Source: Gammaproteobacteria bacterium (GTDB lineage Bacteria; Pseudomonadota; Gammaproteobacteria; UBA6429; Thiohalophilaceae). Taken from it: a stretch of 6,100 nucleotides of DNA. Made by a program: the position numbers and the translations under genes. Of the stretch, positions 1 to 5,468 are shown one piece after another (position 1 is the first letter of the stretch; each line of letters opens with the position of its first letter). The notes below the pieces were generated by a model. It saw only the letters and a program-made list of their open reading frames with translations. It was not told the DNA's origin and ran no database searches. The DNA lies in assembly GCA_011052165.1 (NCBI GenBank), contig DRJN01000398.1:1-6100 (forward strand), read 5' to 3'.

Positions 1-1286
1 CCCTCCCGTGGTTAACGCATATTCTCGAAAAATGGCGCCCGCAGACAGGCATCCTAAGAACAGACACACACACGCCTGCTGTCGCAAAAACTGTCGCAGG
101 GGTCACACAGTCGAATCCGGCTCGGGAAATGACTCTGAAAATAGGACAGGAAAAAGAAAAACAGAAATTAGAGTATATCGATAAAATCCAGTCGGCTATT
201 GATTCGGCCATGCCGGGGCAGGCTCTTATGCTCATGACTGAAATGCAGCAACGGATCCCCGACATTGCCAGGGCGCCAAAATTCATTCAAACCTATCAAC
301 GACTTCAGGCTCAACGGCAGCAGGCTCAAACACTGTCTCAGCATCTTGCCCGAGCCAGGAAATATTTCGAATCCGGCATCAGCATAACGGCGGAAAAAGG
401 CAAGCTTCTGTCCGAAATTGAGGCCGCTCTGACGCTGGCTCCGGATAACACCGAGGCACTCAGCATACTACGGGACATTAATCAGTCCTGGCTGAAAAAA
501 GCAAAACAGCAACAGGCCTCATGGCAACTGCGTAAGGAATTACAAAAACTCGACAATCTGATAACGCAGTTCAAGATTCATCAGCCACAGATTCTCGAAC
601 AACAGAAGCATCTGCAACAGGCCGCTCGCCACATCGCCCGGGTAAAGAACCTGTTGCAGCAGGCGGACGAGGCCTTCGACAAGGGTCGCCTGATCAGTCC
701 TGCGGATAACAATGCTTACAGCCGTTATAAAAAAGTGCTGAGTATTGAAACACACAACCAGCATGCAAAAAACCAACTGAAAAAAATTGCAGACCAGCTC
801 CATCAACGGATAAGTCAAGCTATTGAAGAAGGGCGACTGACACAGGCAGGCATTCTCTTTGAACAGGCGCAATCCGTTTATGGCCACAGTGACACGATGC
901 TGAATATCAAGGCCATGCTTGAAAAAGCGGTCACCGCCACAGAGCCGAAGATCAGCCAGATCCGGTTCAGCGCCACACCGCTATCGTCACTGGACCCGCC
1001 CCAGGCTAAAGTGCTGAAACCGGGGCGCACACTCTACATAGGCTTTCATTTTCGGAACATGAAAGAGACGCGTACACTGTTGCAGGCAATACTGTTTGAT
1101 GGGGCCGGGCGGGTGCAAATATCGCAGAAACCGGTGATTGTTTCAGGCCGCCAGGGCGATCATTTCTTTCAGATTGATCTCCCGATACAAGGTTTCAACG
1201 AAGGCAGCTATATTCTGGAATTACGACTGGATAAGAAACGCCTGTTGAGTCAGCCGTTTCTGGTTAACAATAGTCGCCAACCCTGA
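1..1286 (+). CDS. TPR-like / coiled-coil protein with C-terminal beta-sandwich-like domain (probable 3' part of a longer gene)
   Basis: Function not recognised. The first ATG in this frame is at 129 (385 residues from there), but the frame is open with no stop back to the window edge. The 42 extra codons contain no other ATG, GTG or TTG, and the ATG has no usable Shine-Dalgarno (a GGG lies only 2 bases away). I therefore favour a start outside the window. Numbering from the ATG: residues 1-70 are charged and helical. Three TPR-like helical units follow at about 74-114, 176-220 and 228-264; the first two share an F-x-x-G ... LxxxPxN/xxxHN ... A-x-x-L pattern. Q/K-rich coiled coil joins them (120-175). 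Residues 275-381 look like an all-beta, Ig-like module ending in a GSYILELRLDKKRLLSQPF strand pair. No signal peptide or membrane segment is visible. Such TPR-plus-beta tails occur, from memory, behind Ser/Thr kinase domains in Gammaproteobacteria; a kinase upstream is only a guess. First visible gene of the operon. Confidence 0.75.
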   Translation, partial: LPWLTHILEKWRPQTGILRTDTHTPAVAKTVAGVTQSNPAREMTLKIGQEKEKQKLEYIDKIQSAIDSAMPGQALMLMTEMQQRIPDIARAPKFIQTYQRLQAQRQQAQTLSQHLARARKYFESGISITAEKGKLLSEIEAALTLAPDNTEALSILRDINQSWLKKAKQQQASWQLRKELQKLDNLITQFKIHQPQILEQQKHLQQAARHIARVKNLLQQADEAFDKGRLISPADNNAYSRYKKVLSIETHNQHAKNQLKKIADQLHQRISQAIEEGRLTQAGILFEQAQSVYGHSDTMLNIKAMLEKAVTATEPKISQIRFSATPLSSLDPPQAKVLKPGRTLYIGFHFRNMKETRTLLQAILFDGAGRVQISQKPVIVSGRQGDHFFQIDLPIQGFNEGSYILELRLDKKRLLSQPFLVNNSRQP

Positions 1287-1292
1287 TTTTCT

Positions 1293-1296
1293 GGAG
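1293..1296 (+). promoter_or_regulatory. Ribosome binding site of the lipoprotein gene
   Basis: GGAG lies 7 bases before the GTG at 1304. This is a good Shine-Dalgarno and decides the non-ATG start, which also places a lipoprotein signal peptide at the N-terminus. It sits in the 17-base gap after the preceding stop codon. Confidence 0.7.
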
Positions 1297-1303
1297 TATT
1301 GAC

Positions 1304-2071
1304 GTGGTCCGAAATTTACGCCTGTTAGCCGCCCCCTGTATATTAGCCTTATGCGGATGTCAGACCCCGCTCCATACGCACGAACTCGAAAGCCGGAACC
1401 AGTCACTGCAACAACAGCTGGATGTCACACAAAATAAAATCCACACACTGGAATCCGAACGTCACCAGTTACAGAAGGCGCTGAACGAATCCAATCGGGT
1501 ACGGAAGATTATCGGCAAGGAAAAATCCTCCCGTTTTAATGAATCCACCCTGCTGCGCAGCCAGGTACGCCGCTTCCTGCAAGCGCAGATCGATGGTTAT
1601 AAATCATTTCTCGTCAATAACAACCTGCTCGACTATGTCGGGGGTGAGCTGCTCAAACGCAAGCAATATGATAATCGCTCCATCATGCTGGTGGATCTGA
1701 AAAATGAAATTCCCCGTTCCGGGGTGCTCACCGGTGTGGGCGCATGGCTTGTGAAACCCACTCATATGACCGTCAAGGTGTTGCGCAAAATCGATGACAA
1801 ACTGGTCGTTGTCTGGGAAAGCCGAAATCTGAACATCCCCAAAACCGGCCTGATTAAAACCCGCTTCCATGTTAGCGTCGGAGTCGAAAAAGGCGATGTG
1901 CTGGGTTATTACTTTCCCGAAGCGGCCATGGTCGCCTTCGACAAAGGCACCGGCGACACCCGTTACCTGACCCGCAACCTGCGCCCCGGTTCCAGCATCC
2001 GCCCATCATCGCTCAAAGGAGAAGATCAACAACGCGCCTATTCGCTGGGTGTGTATGGTCTGCTGCAATAA
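1304..2071 (+). CDS. Predicted lipoprotein, coiled coil plus unassigned beta-rich domain
   Basis: A 255-residue protein starting at GTG 1304 with a well-spaced GGAG. The N-terminus is a short type II signal peptide: basic MVRNLR, a hydrophobic stretch, then L16-C17-G18-C19, a lipobox-like site with C19 as the probable acylated cysteine (Cys at -2 is unusual, and C12 is a poorer alternative). Q20 at +2 would favour outer-membrane sorting under E. coli rules. Residues 26-70 are a charged coiled coil rich in L, Q, E and R. Residues 95-255 form a globular region with alternating beta strands (GVLTGVGAWLVKP, MTVKVLR, LVVVWES, GDVLGYYFP), resembling a beta-sandwich or carbohydrate-binding-like fold; I cannot assign a family. 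Likely role is an envelope-anchored scaffold or binding protein, by inference only. It follows the TPR-like gene by 17 bases and precedes queG by 8, so the three are probably co-transcribed. Confidence 0.8.
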   Translation: MVRNLRLLAAPCILALCGCQTPLHTHELESRNQSLQQQLDVTQNKIHTLESERHQLQKALNESNRVRKIIGKEKSSRFNESTLLRSQVRRFLQAQIDGYKSFLVNNNLLDYVGGELLKRKQYDNRSIMLVDLKNEIPRSGVLTGVGAWLVKPTHMTVKVLRKIDDKLVVVWESRNLNIPKTGLIKTRFHVSVGVEKGDVLGYYFPEAAMVAFDKGTGDTRYLTRNLRPGSSIRPSSLKGEDQQRAYSLGVYGLLQ

Positions 2072-2079
2072 GCCGGATC

Positions 2080-3186
2080 ATGCTCTGCACCGACGAACTT
2101 CAAGAACTGGCCGACAAAATCAAATGCTGGAGCCACGAACTGGGCTTCCAACAAACCGGTATCAGCGATACCGATTTAAGCGCCAGCGAAACGCGTTTGT
2201 TGGACTGGCTGGATCAGGGTTTCCACGGCGAAATGGACTGGATGCAACGCCATGGCTCGTTGCGCACCCGGCCACAGGAACTGGTGCCCGGCACCCTGCG
2301 TATCATCAGCGTGCGCATGGACTACCTGCCAGCGGCAAGCCGTGACCCGCACAAGGTGCTCCATGATCCCGCGCTCGGTTATGTTTCCCGCTATGCCCTG
2401 GGGCGCGACTACCACAAAATGATGCGCAAACGCCTGCAAAAGCTGGCGCAAAAAATTCAGGCTGAAATCGGCCCCTTCGGTTATCGCGCCTTTGTCGACA
2501 GCGCCCCGGTACAGGAAAAAGCTTTGGCGCAAAAAGCCGGGCTGGGCTGGACGGGCAAGCACTCCAATGTTGTTAACTCGCGTGCGGGTTCCTGGTTTTT
2601 TCTCGGTGAACTGTTCACCGATTTACCCCTGCCCCTGAGCGCCCCGGCGGACAATCATTGCGGTCATTGCCAGGCCTGTATCGAGATCTGTCCCACCCGC
2701 GCCATCGTCGCGCCCTATACGGTGGATGCCCGGCGGTGCATTTCCTATCTCACCATCGAGCATGCCGGAGCCATCCCCGTCGAACTGCGCGCGCCGATGG
2801 GCAACCGTATTTATGGCTGCGACGATTGCCAGCTGATCTGCCCCTGGAATCGCTTCGCCCAACCCAGCCCCGAACAGGATTACTCCACGCGCAATGATCT
2901 GGATGCGCCGCGATTGTTATCGTTGTTTGAATGGACCGAGGAAAGTTTTCTGACACGCACCGAAGGCAGCCCCCTGCGACGTATGGGGCACCAACGCTGG
3001 CTACGCAATATTGCGGTGGCTTTGGGCAATGCGCCCGCCGATGCCGCCATCATCCGTGCGCTGGAACAAAAAAAGGAAACGGCATCCGAGCTTTTGCGGG
3101 AACATCTGCACTGGAGCCTGGCTCAGCAGCAATATAAACTAAAAATGCCCCGTCAGGAAAATTTGCGGGTAGGGATAGTCCCTTAA
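2080..3186 (+). CDS. queG: Epoxyqueuosine reductase QueG
   Basis: Catalyses the last step of queuosine biosynthesis: cobalamin-dependent reduction of epoxyqueuosine to queuosine at the wobble base (34) of tRNAs with GUN anticodons (Asp, Asn, His, Tyr). Cytosolic iron-sulfur protein of 368 residues, close to the usual length (about 380 in E. coli). Hallmarks seen: N-terminal KIKxWxxELGFQQxGISDTDL (14-33); HGEMDWM (49-55); GYVSRYALGRDYHK (100-113); FVDSAP with Asp140, matching the family's proposed catalytic acid; and KAGLGWTGKHS (152-162). The double [4Fe-4S] set is complete: C194, C197, C200, C204, C220, C247, C250 and C254, within CGHCQACIEICP and YGCDDCQLICPWNR. A HEAT-like C-terminal region follows (GHQRWLRNIAVALGNAP). 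The ATG at 2080 has only a weak GGA upstream; being 8 bases from the preceding stop, it may rely on translational coupling. Nearly colinear with E. coli QueG, here without the tsaE/nnr neighbours often seen beside it. Confidence 0.97.
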   Translation: MLCTDELQELADKIKCWSHELGFQQTGISDTDLSASETRLLDWLDQGFHGEMDWMQRHGSLRTRPQELVPGTLRIISVRMDYLPAASRDPHKVLHDPALGYVSRYALGRDYHKMMRKRLQKLAQKIQAEIGPFGYRAFVDSAPVQEKALAQKAGLGWTGKHSNVVNSRAGSWFFLGELFTDLPLPLSAPADNHCGHCQACIEICPTRAIVAPYTVDARRCISYLTIEHAGAIPVELRAPMGNRIYGCDDCQLICPWNRFAQPSPEQDYSTRNDLDAPRLLSLFEWTEESFLTRTEGSPLRRMGHQRWLRNIAVALGNAPADAAIIRALEQKKETASELLREHLHWSLAQQQYKLKMPRQENLRVGIVP

Positions 3187-3235
3187 TCCGGCACATGATC
3201 TCTCTGGTTCTCACGCTCTGCGCGGGAATAAACAA

Positions 3236-3256
3236 CCCCGCCGCAAGCGGACGAGG
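3236..3256. repeat. Imperfect palindrome (intergenic unit 1)
   Basis: A perfect CCGC-AA-GCGG core (3241-3250) sits in longer imperfect arms: CCCCG on the left and CG-A-GG on the right pair if two purines are bulged or mismatched. It is followed by TATTAA. Its GCAAGC centre is shared with the palindrome at 3329-3342, which suggests related, decayed copies of a repetitive extragenic element. Lying 50 bases after the queG stop, it may also form a transcript 3' hairpin, but no T-run follows. Confidence 0.45.
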
Positions 3257-3270
3257 TATTAATCTGTAAC

Positions 3271-3321
3271 GTACTGATGGGTTTCCCTACTGGACTTCGC
3301 GCTTCGCTCTACCCATCCTAC
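3271..3321. repeat. REP-like palindrome with GATGGGT / ACCCATC arms (intergenic unit 2)
   Basis: Arms GATGGGT (3276-3282) and ACCCATC (3311-3317) are exact reverse complements. They are flanked by GTA (3271-3273) and TAC (3319-3321), which also pair across a small mismatch. The 28-base interior holds CTTCGC twice in tandem (3294-3299 and 3302-3307). Read on the - strand it is a GTAGGATGGGTAGAGCGAAG-type element, which from memory recurs between genes in many Proteobacteria. Copy number in this genome cannot be judged from one window. Confidence 0.5.
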
Positions 3322-3323
3322 TA

Positions 3324-3356
3324 TTTTTCGTGGCAAGCCACGGGGAATTAAACCCC
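3324..3356 (+). repeat. Palindrome CGTGGC-AA-GCCACG with G/C box (intergenic unit 3)
   Basis: CGTGGC (3329-3334) and GCCACG (3337-3342) are perfect inverted arms, folding most naturally as a 5-bp stem with a CAAG loop. In + strand RNA the stem would lengthen, because the preceding U-run (3324-3328) can pair with GGGAA (3343-3347) using three G-U wobbles; the - strand transcript would have C-A mismatches instead. GGGG (3342-3345) can alternatively pair with CCCC (3353-3356). It could act as a 3'-end-stabilising hairpin of the queG message or be another repetitive unit. Confidence 0.45.
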
Positions 3357-3364
3357 AAGAGATT

Positions 3365-3396
3365 AAAAAAGCCGCAGCATACGCGGCGGCTTTTTC
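3365..3396. terminator. Bidirectional rho-independent terminator between queG and the PEP-CTERM gene
   Basis: A-run plus GCCGC (3366-3375) pairs with GCGGC plus T-run (3386-3395). The stem continues inside past one A-G mismatch with GC/GC (3377-3378 with 3383-3384), closing a four-base ATAC loop. It gives a U-run on both strands, six on the - strand and five on the +. It ends 28 bases past the PEP-CTERM stop on the - strand and starts about 180 bases after queG, so it suits convergent genes and probably serves the PEP-CTERM gene first. Confidence 0.85.
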
Positions 3397-3423
3397 ACCG
3401 ATGGGCTATGGACTGCTTAAATA

Positions 3424-3993
3424 TTAAGCTGCTTTACGTGCTTTGCGTACTTGACGTGTCACACCGAACCCGATTAAACCTGCACCCAGAAGGAGTACTG
3501 CTGCGGGCTCAGGGACGGATTTGGGTGCCGCACTTGAGGAACCCCATACAAAGCTATCACCCGCACTAGTGGCATTAAAGCGCCACGAGCCAGGGGTGGG
3601 ATCAAGGCCAGTTGTACTGCTGCTGATTATGCCCGACCCGTGCAGGCCAATCCCATAGACAGACTGGGGGTAGCTAAAAGCCATTTGGGTCAGATTAAAT
3701 GAGAAACTGCCCACGCTCCAGAGGTTGTTAACCGGCACAGATATCGGGTTAAAAGTAAAGTTGCTGTACGTGACGGAAGAGGCGCTAGAAATACCTTCAG
3801 CCGCAAAGCTGCCCGTTATAACGCCCGTAACCCTTGCAGAAGTATTAGAGATGGTTGCAGCCGTAGCCAGTAATCCGGTATCGGTTGTAAAAGCGCCTGT
3901 AAAAGAGATGGAGCCTGTTATGGGAATTGCGTTGGCCACCCCCGCCATAGCGAAAATGCCGGCAGCCAGTAACGTTTTATTAAGTATTTTCAT
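3424..3993 (-). CDS. PEP-CTERM sorting domain protein, secreted, function unknown
   Basis: A 189-residue exported protein with the full tripartite exosortase sorting signal at its C-terminus: VPEP at 160-163, a hydrophobic segment AAVLLLGAGLIGFGV (164-178), and a basic tail with R180, R183, K184, R186 and K187. Residues 1-22 are a Sec signal peptide (MKILNK, hydrophobic core, likely cleavage after ANA at 22). The mature part (about 135 residues) is rich in S, T, G and A with no cysteine, and looks all-beta. ITGSISFTGAF, LWSVGSFSF, the GSG-rich stretch, DPTPGSW and SFVWGSSS resemble a recurrent family of small PEP-CTERM proteins with no known activity. Expected fate is export, exosortase cleavage at PEP and release or attachment to the exopolysaccharide matrix. 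No exosortase is in the window. AAGGAA at 4001-4006 gives a well-placed ribosome binding site. Monocistronic, with a sigma-54 promoter upstream and a terminator downstream. Confidence 0.93.
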   Translation of the reverse strand: MKILNKTLLAAGIFAMAGVANAIPITGSISFTGAFTTDTGLLATAATISNTSARVTGVITGSFAAEGISSASSVTYSNFTFNPISVPVNNLWSVGSFSFNLTQMAFSYPQSVYGIGLHGSGIISSSTTGLDPTPGSWRFNATSAGDSFVWGSSSAAPKSVPEPAAVLLLGAGLIGFGVTRQVRKARKAA

Positions 3994-4000
3994 GTGTTAT

Positions 4001-4006
4001 TTCCTT
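4001..4006 (-). promoter_or_regulatory. Ribosome binding site of the PEP-CTERM gene
   Basis: AAGGAA on the - strand, 7 bases before the ATG at 3993. A strong Shine-Dalgarno that fixes the start, in agreement with the signal peptide that follows. Confidence 0.8.
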
Positions 4007-4073
4007 GCATAACTTAAATTTAGTATCCAAATCGCGCCTGAACACTAGGTAGATTATCTTACTATATACATAT

Positions 4074-4088
4074 GCAAGCCATGTGCCA
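4074..4088 (-). promoter_or_regulatory. Sigma-54 (RpoN) -24/-12 promoter of the PEP-CTERM gene
   Basis: The - strand reads TGGCAC-ATGGC-TTGC, matching the sigma-54 consensus (TGGCAC-N5-TTGC) at every core position. The invariant GG (4087-4086) and GC (4075-4074) are separated by exactly 10 bases. Predicted transcription start is about 4062, giving a leader of roughly 69 bases before the ATG at 3993. Sigma-54 promoters need an AAA+ enhancer-binding activator. In bacteria with EpsH-type exosortase loci, the PrsK/PrsR pair with RpoN is the known candidate, so PrsR is the natural regulator to suspect; it is not in this window. Confidence 0.8.
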
Positions 4089-4095
4089 CGGCTAT

Positions 4096-4108
4096 TAACT
4101 TATTGATT
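4096..4108 (-). promoter_or_regulatory. Candidate IHF binding site
   Basis: The - strand reads AATCAA-TAAG-TTA, an exact match to the IHF consensus WATCAANNNNTTR. It is centred near -40 relative to the predicted start, between the -24 element and the upstream inverted repeat, where IHF bends DNA at many sigma-54 promoters. The region is AT-rich, which raises the chance of a random match; position is the main support. It lies within a TATTAA-N8-TTAATA inverted repeat (4093-4112). Confidence 0.5.
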
Positions 4109-4146
4109 AATATGGAAATGGTGTTATCTATTAGGAAGTGATAATG

Positions 4147-4175
4147 ATAAACTGTAAAAAAAAATGACAGTTTAT
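4147..4175. promoter_or_regulatory. Inverted repeat, candidate enhancer (activator-binding) site
   Basis: ATAAACTGT (4147-4155) and ACAGTTTAT (4167-4175) are perfect 9-bp reverse complements separated by 11 bases that include a run of nine A. The centre is near -99 from the predicted sigma-54 start, within the usual range for enhancer-binding proteins of the NtrC class. A terminator for the upstream diguanylate cyclase gene is a weaker alternative: the stem has only two G-C pairs and no strong T-run follows it in the right direction. Confidence 0.4.
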
Positions 4176-4183
4176 TTTATATA

Positions 4184-4230
4184 TTGCGCGTCCAGACTGA
4201 CGCAAGATCGATGAAATTAGAATTAATTTC
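4184..4230. repeat. Two further small inverted repeats in the intergenic region
   Basis: GCGTC-N6-GACGC (4188-4203), which also sits in TTGCG ... CGCAA (4184-4205), and GAAATTA-N4-TAATTTC (4213-4230). Neither is followed by a convincing T-run on the - strand, so they are not clear terminators for the diguanylate cyclase gene ending at 4299. They may be extra regulator sites (the first is centred near -133) or 3' structure of the cyclase message. The rest of 4013-4298 is AT-rich and holds no gene that I can see. Confidence 0.3.
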
Positions 4231-4298
4231 TTTATAAACAATCGGATACGTTAATTTCGACGAGTGTAAAAAATAGCGACAGTGGATTTATTGATCGT

Positions 4299-5459
4299 TT
4301 ATTTTGCCTGTTCACCGGTATCCATCAGGCAGGCAATATAACTGTAGGTGTTAAACTGATCACGGCCATTGTCTTTGCCATGATACAAAGCCTGATCGGC
4401 CTGCTGGATCATCTCATCAAGCGCATTAACGTGATCCTGACTGCTGCAATTTTCAAATTCCGTAATGCCGATAGTCAGGGTAATGGAGATTTCCCTGCCC
4501 TCCGCCTGCCAGCGCAGCGCTTTGATTTTCTTTCGGATCCGTTCCGCCATGATCATGGCACCACGCTCATCGGTTTCCGGCAACGCCAGAACAAACTCCT
4601 CACCGCCAAAGCGGGCGAGGATGTCCACATCACGAATTTCCGCCTTGAAGGTGGCGGCAATGCCCCTGAGCACTTCATCTCCCATGACATGCCCATAGCG
4701 ATCATTGATGATCTTGAAGTGATCCAGATCCATCACCAACAGCGAAAAAGGTTTCTTGTAGCGTATGGCCTGGGCCAGTCCCGCAAGGGTTTCAGGAAAA
4801 AAGAAACGCCGGTTATGCAACTGGGTCAGTTCATCAATAATCGAGAGTTCTTCATAGCGCCGCTTGAGTTCACTCGCTTCATTCAGCGCCCTTTGTAACT
4901 GCTGGGTGCGCTCACTGACCATGTCATCCATACTGTGCAACAGGCGGTTATTCATAATCATCTGGCCGAGAAAATTACAGTAGATCACCAGGTTACGTTC
5001 ATTGGTCACCGAGAAAAATTCATCGCCCGGATGGCACGCAAGGAAAACGCCCATCAGGGTATCGCTGCCATGAATGGGAATGGCGCTGGCCGAACCGGAG
5101 AATTCCTCGCCGGGTATCTGGTTAATCTGCTGCACTTCACCCGTGTTCTCGACCTGGGCCAGCAAATCCTGATGCCGATCACACAGGCCATTATATTTTG
5201 AAGGGGGATGCTTTTCATCGTTGTTCCAGCACTTGCTGGCAACTTGCTTCAAGGTATGCTCTTCGTACATGAAGATCGCGACATAGTCGAGCTCATGGTA
5301 ATCCAGCAGCACAGCCAGAGAATCCGCGATAATCTCATCTTCATTGCGATACTTGATTTCAAAGCTGGACAGAGCACGCAGAGCTGACATGGAACTCAGC
5401 AGCTTGATAAAGCGTGAGTTGATTTCCTGATAGGCTTCGATAAACGGCTGGTTATCCAT
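4299..5459 (-). CDS. Diguanylate cyclase, GAF-like sensor plus GGDEF domain
   Basis: Makes cyclic di-GMP from two GTP; cytosolic, with no membrane segment seen. The 386 residues comprise a GAF-like sensory domain at about 30-170 (pattern SLAVLLDYHELDYVAIFMYEE ... SASAIPIHGSDTLMGVFLA split across the fold), a coiled-coil linker at about 172-206, and a GGDEF domain at about 207-372. In the last are DELTQLHNRR (209-218), the metal/GTP-binding MDLDHFKIINDRYGH (243-257) and the catalytic GGEEF (285-289), an active variant. The allosteric inhibition site RxxD is intact as R276-D279, five residues before GGEEF, so product feedback is expected. ADQALYHGKDNGRDQF (354-369) closes the domain. The ligand of the GAF domain cannot be read from sequence. 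The start at 5459 is 9 bases after the HDOD stop and lacks a good Shine-Dalgarno, which points to translational coupling. Confidence 0.93.
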   Translation of the reverse strand: MDNQPFIEAYQEINSRFIKLLSSMSALRALSSFEIKYRNEDEIIADSLAVLLDYHELDYVAIFMYEEHTLKQVASKCWNNDEKHPPSKYNGLCDRHQDLLAQVENTGEVQQINQIPGEEFSGSASAIPIHGSDTLMGVFLACHPGDEFFSVTNERNLVIYCNFLGQMIMNNRLLHSMDDMVSERTQQLQRALNEASELKRRYEELSIIDELTQLHNRRFFFPETLAGLAQAIRYKKPFSLLVMDLDHFKIINDRYGHVMGDEVLRGIAATFKAEIRDVDILARFGGEEFVLALPETDERGAMIMAERIRKKIKALRWQAEGREISITLTIGITEFENCSSQDHVNALDEMIQQADQALYHGKDNGRDQFNTYSYIACLMDTGEQAK

Positions 5460-5468
5460 ATGCGGTTA

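Larger units (their letters stand above)
3187..3423. other. Convergent intergenic region filled with palindromes
   Basis: No gene is supported here. After the queG stop come about 50 bases without clear signals, then three palindromic units (3236-3256, 3271-3321, 3324-3356) and the bidirectional terminator (3365-3396). An open + strand frame from 3330 runs into the antisense of the PEP-CTERM gene and has no ribosome binding site. Confidence 0.6.

Noticed and set aside
62..73. Short AC dinucleotide run as a microsatellite or phase-variable tract
   Set aside because: Only about five units and apparently in coding sequence (reads D-T-H-T); too short to argue for slippage control.
75..100. CTGTCGCA direct repeat and CCTGC/GCAGG inverted repeat as a terminator or regulatory hairpin
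   Set aside because: The loop is long, no T-run follows, and the stretch is probably coding within the first gene.
2176..2562. Open - strand frame of 128 codons
   Set aside because: Antisense to queG, which has full family support.
3330..3569. Open + strand frame of 79 codons
   Set aside because: Runs through palindromes and the terminator, then over the antisense of the PEP-CTERM sorting signal; composition does not look like a protein.
3725..4012. Open + strand frame of 95 codons
   Set aside because: Antisense to the well-supported PEP-CTERM gene and extending over its start; no ribosome binding site or family resemblance.
4147..4175. Hairpin as the rho-independent terminator of the diguanylate cyclase gene
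   Set aside because: Only two G-C pairs in the stem, about 125 bases past the stop, and the T-run on the - strand falls in the loop rather than after the stem; an operator fits better.
4380..4898. Open + strand frame of 172 codons
   Set aside because: Exact antisense of the GGDEF domain; a shadow of that gene's codon pattern.
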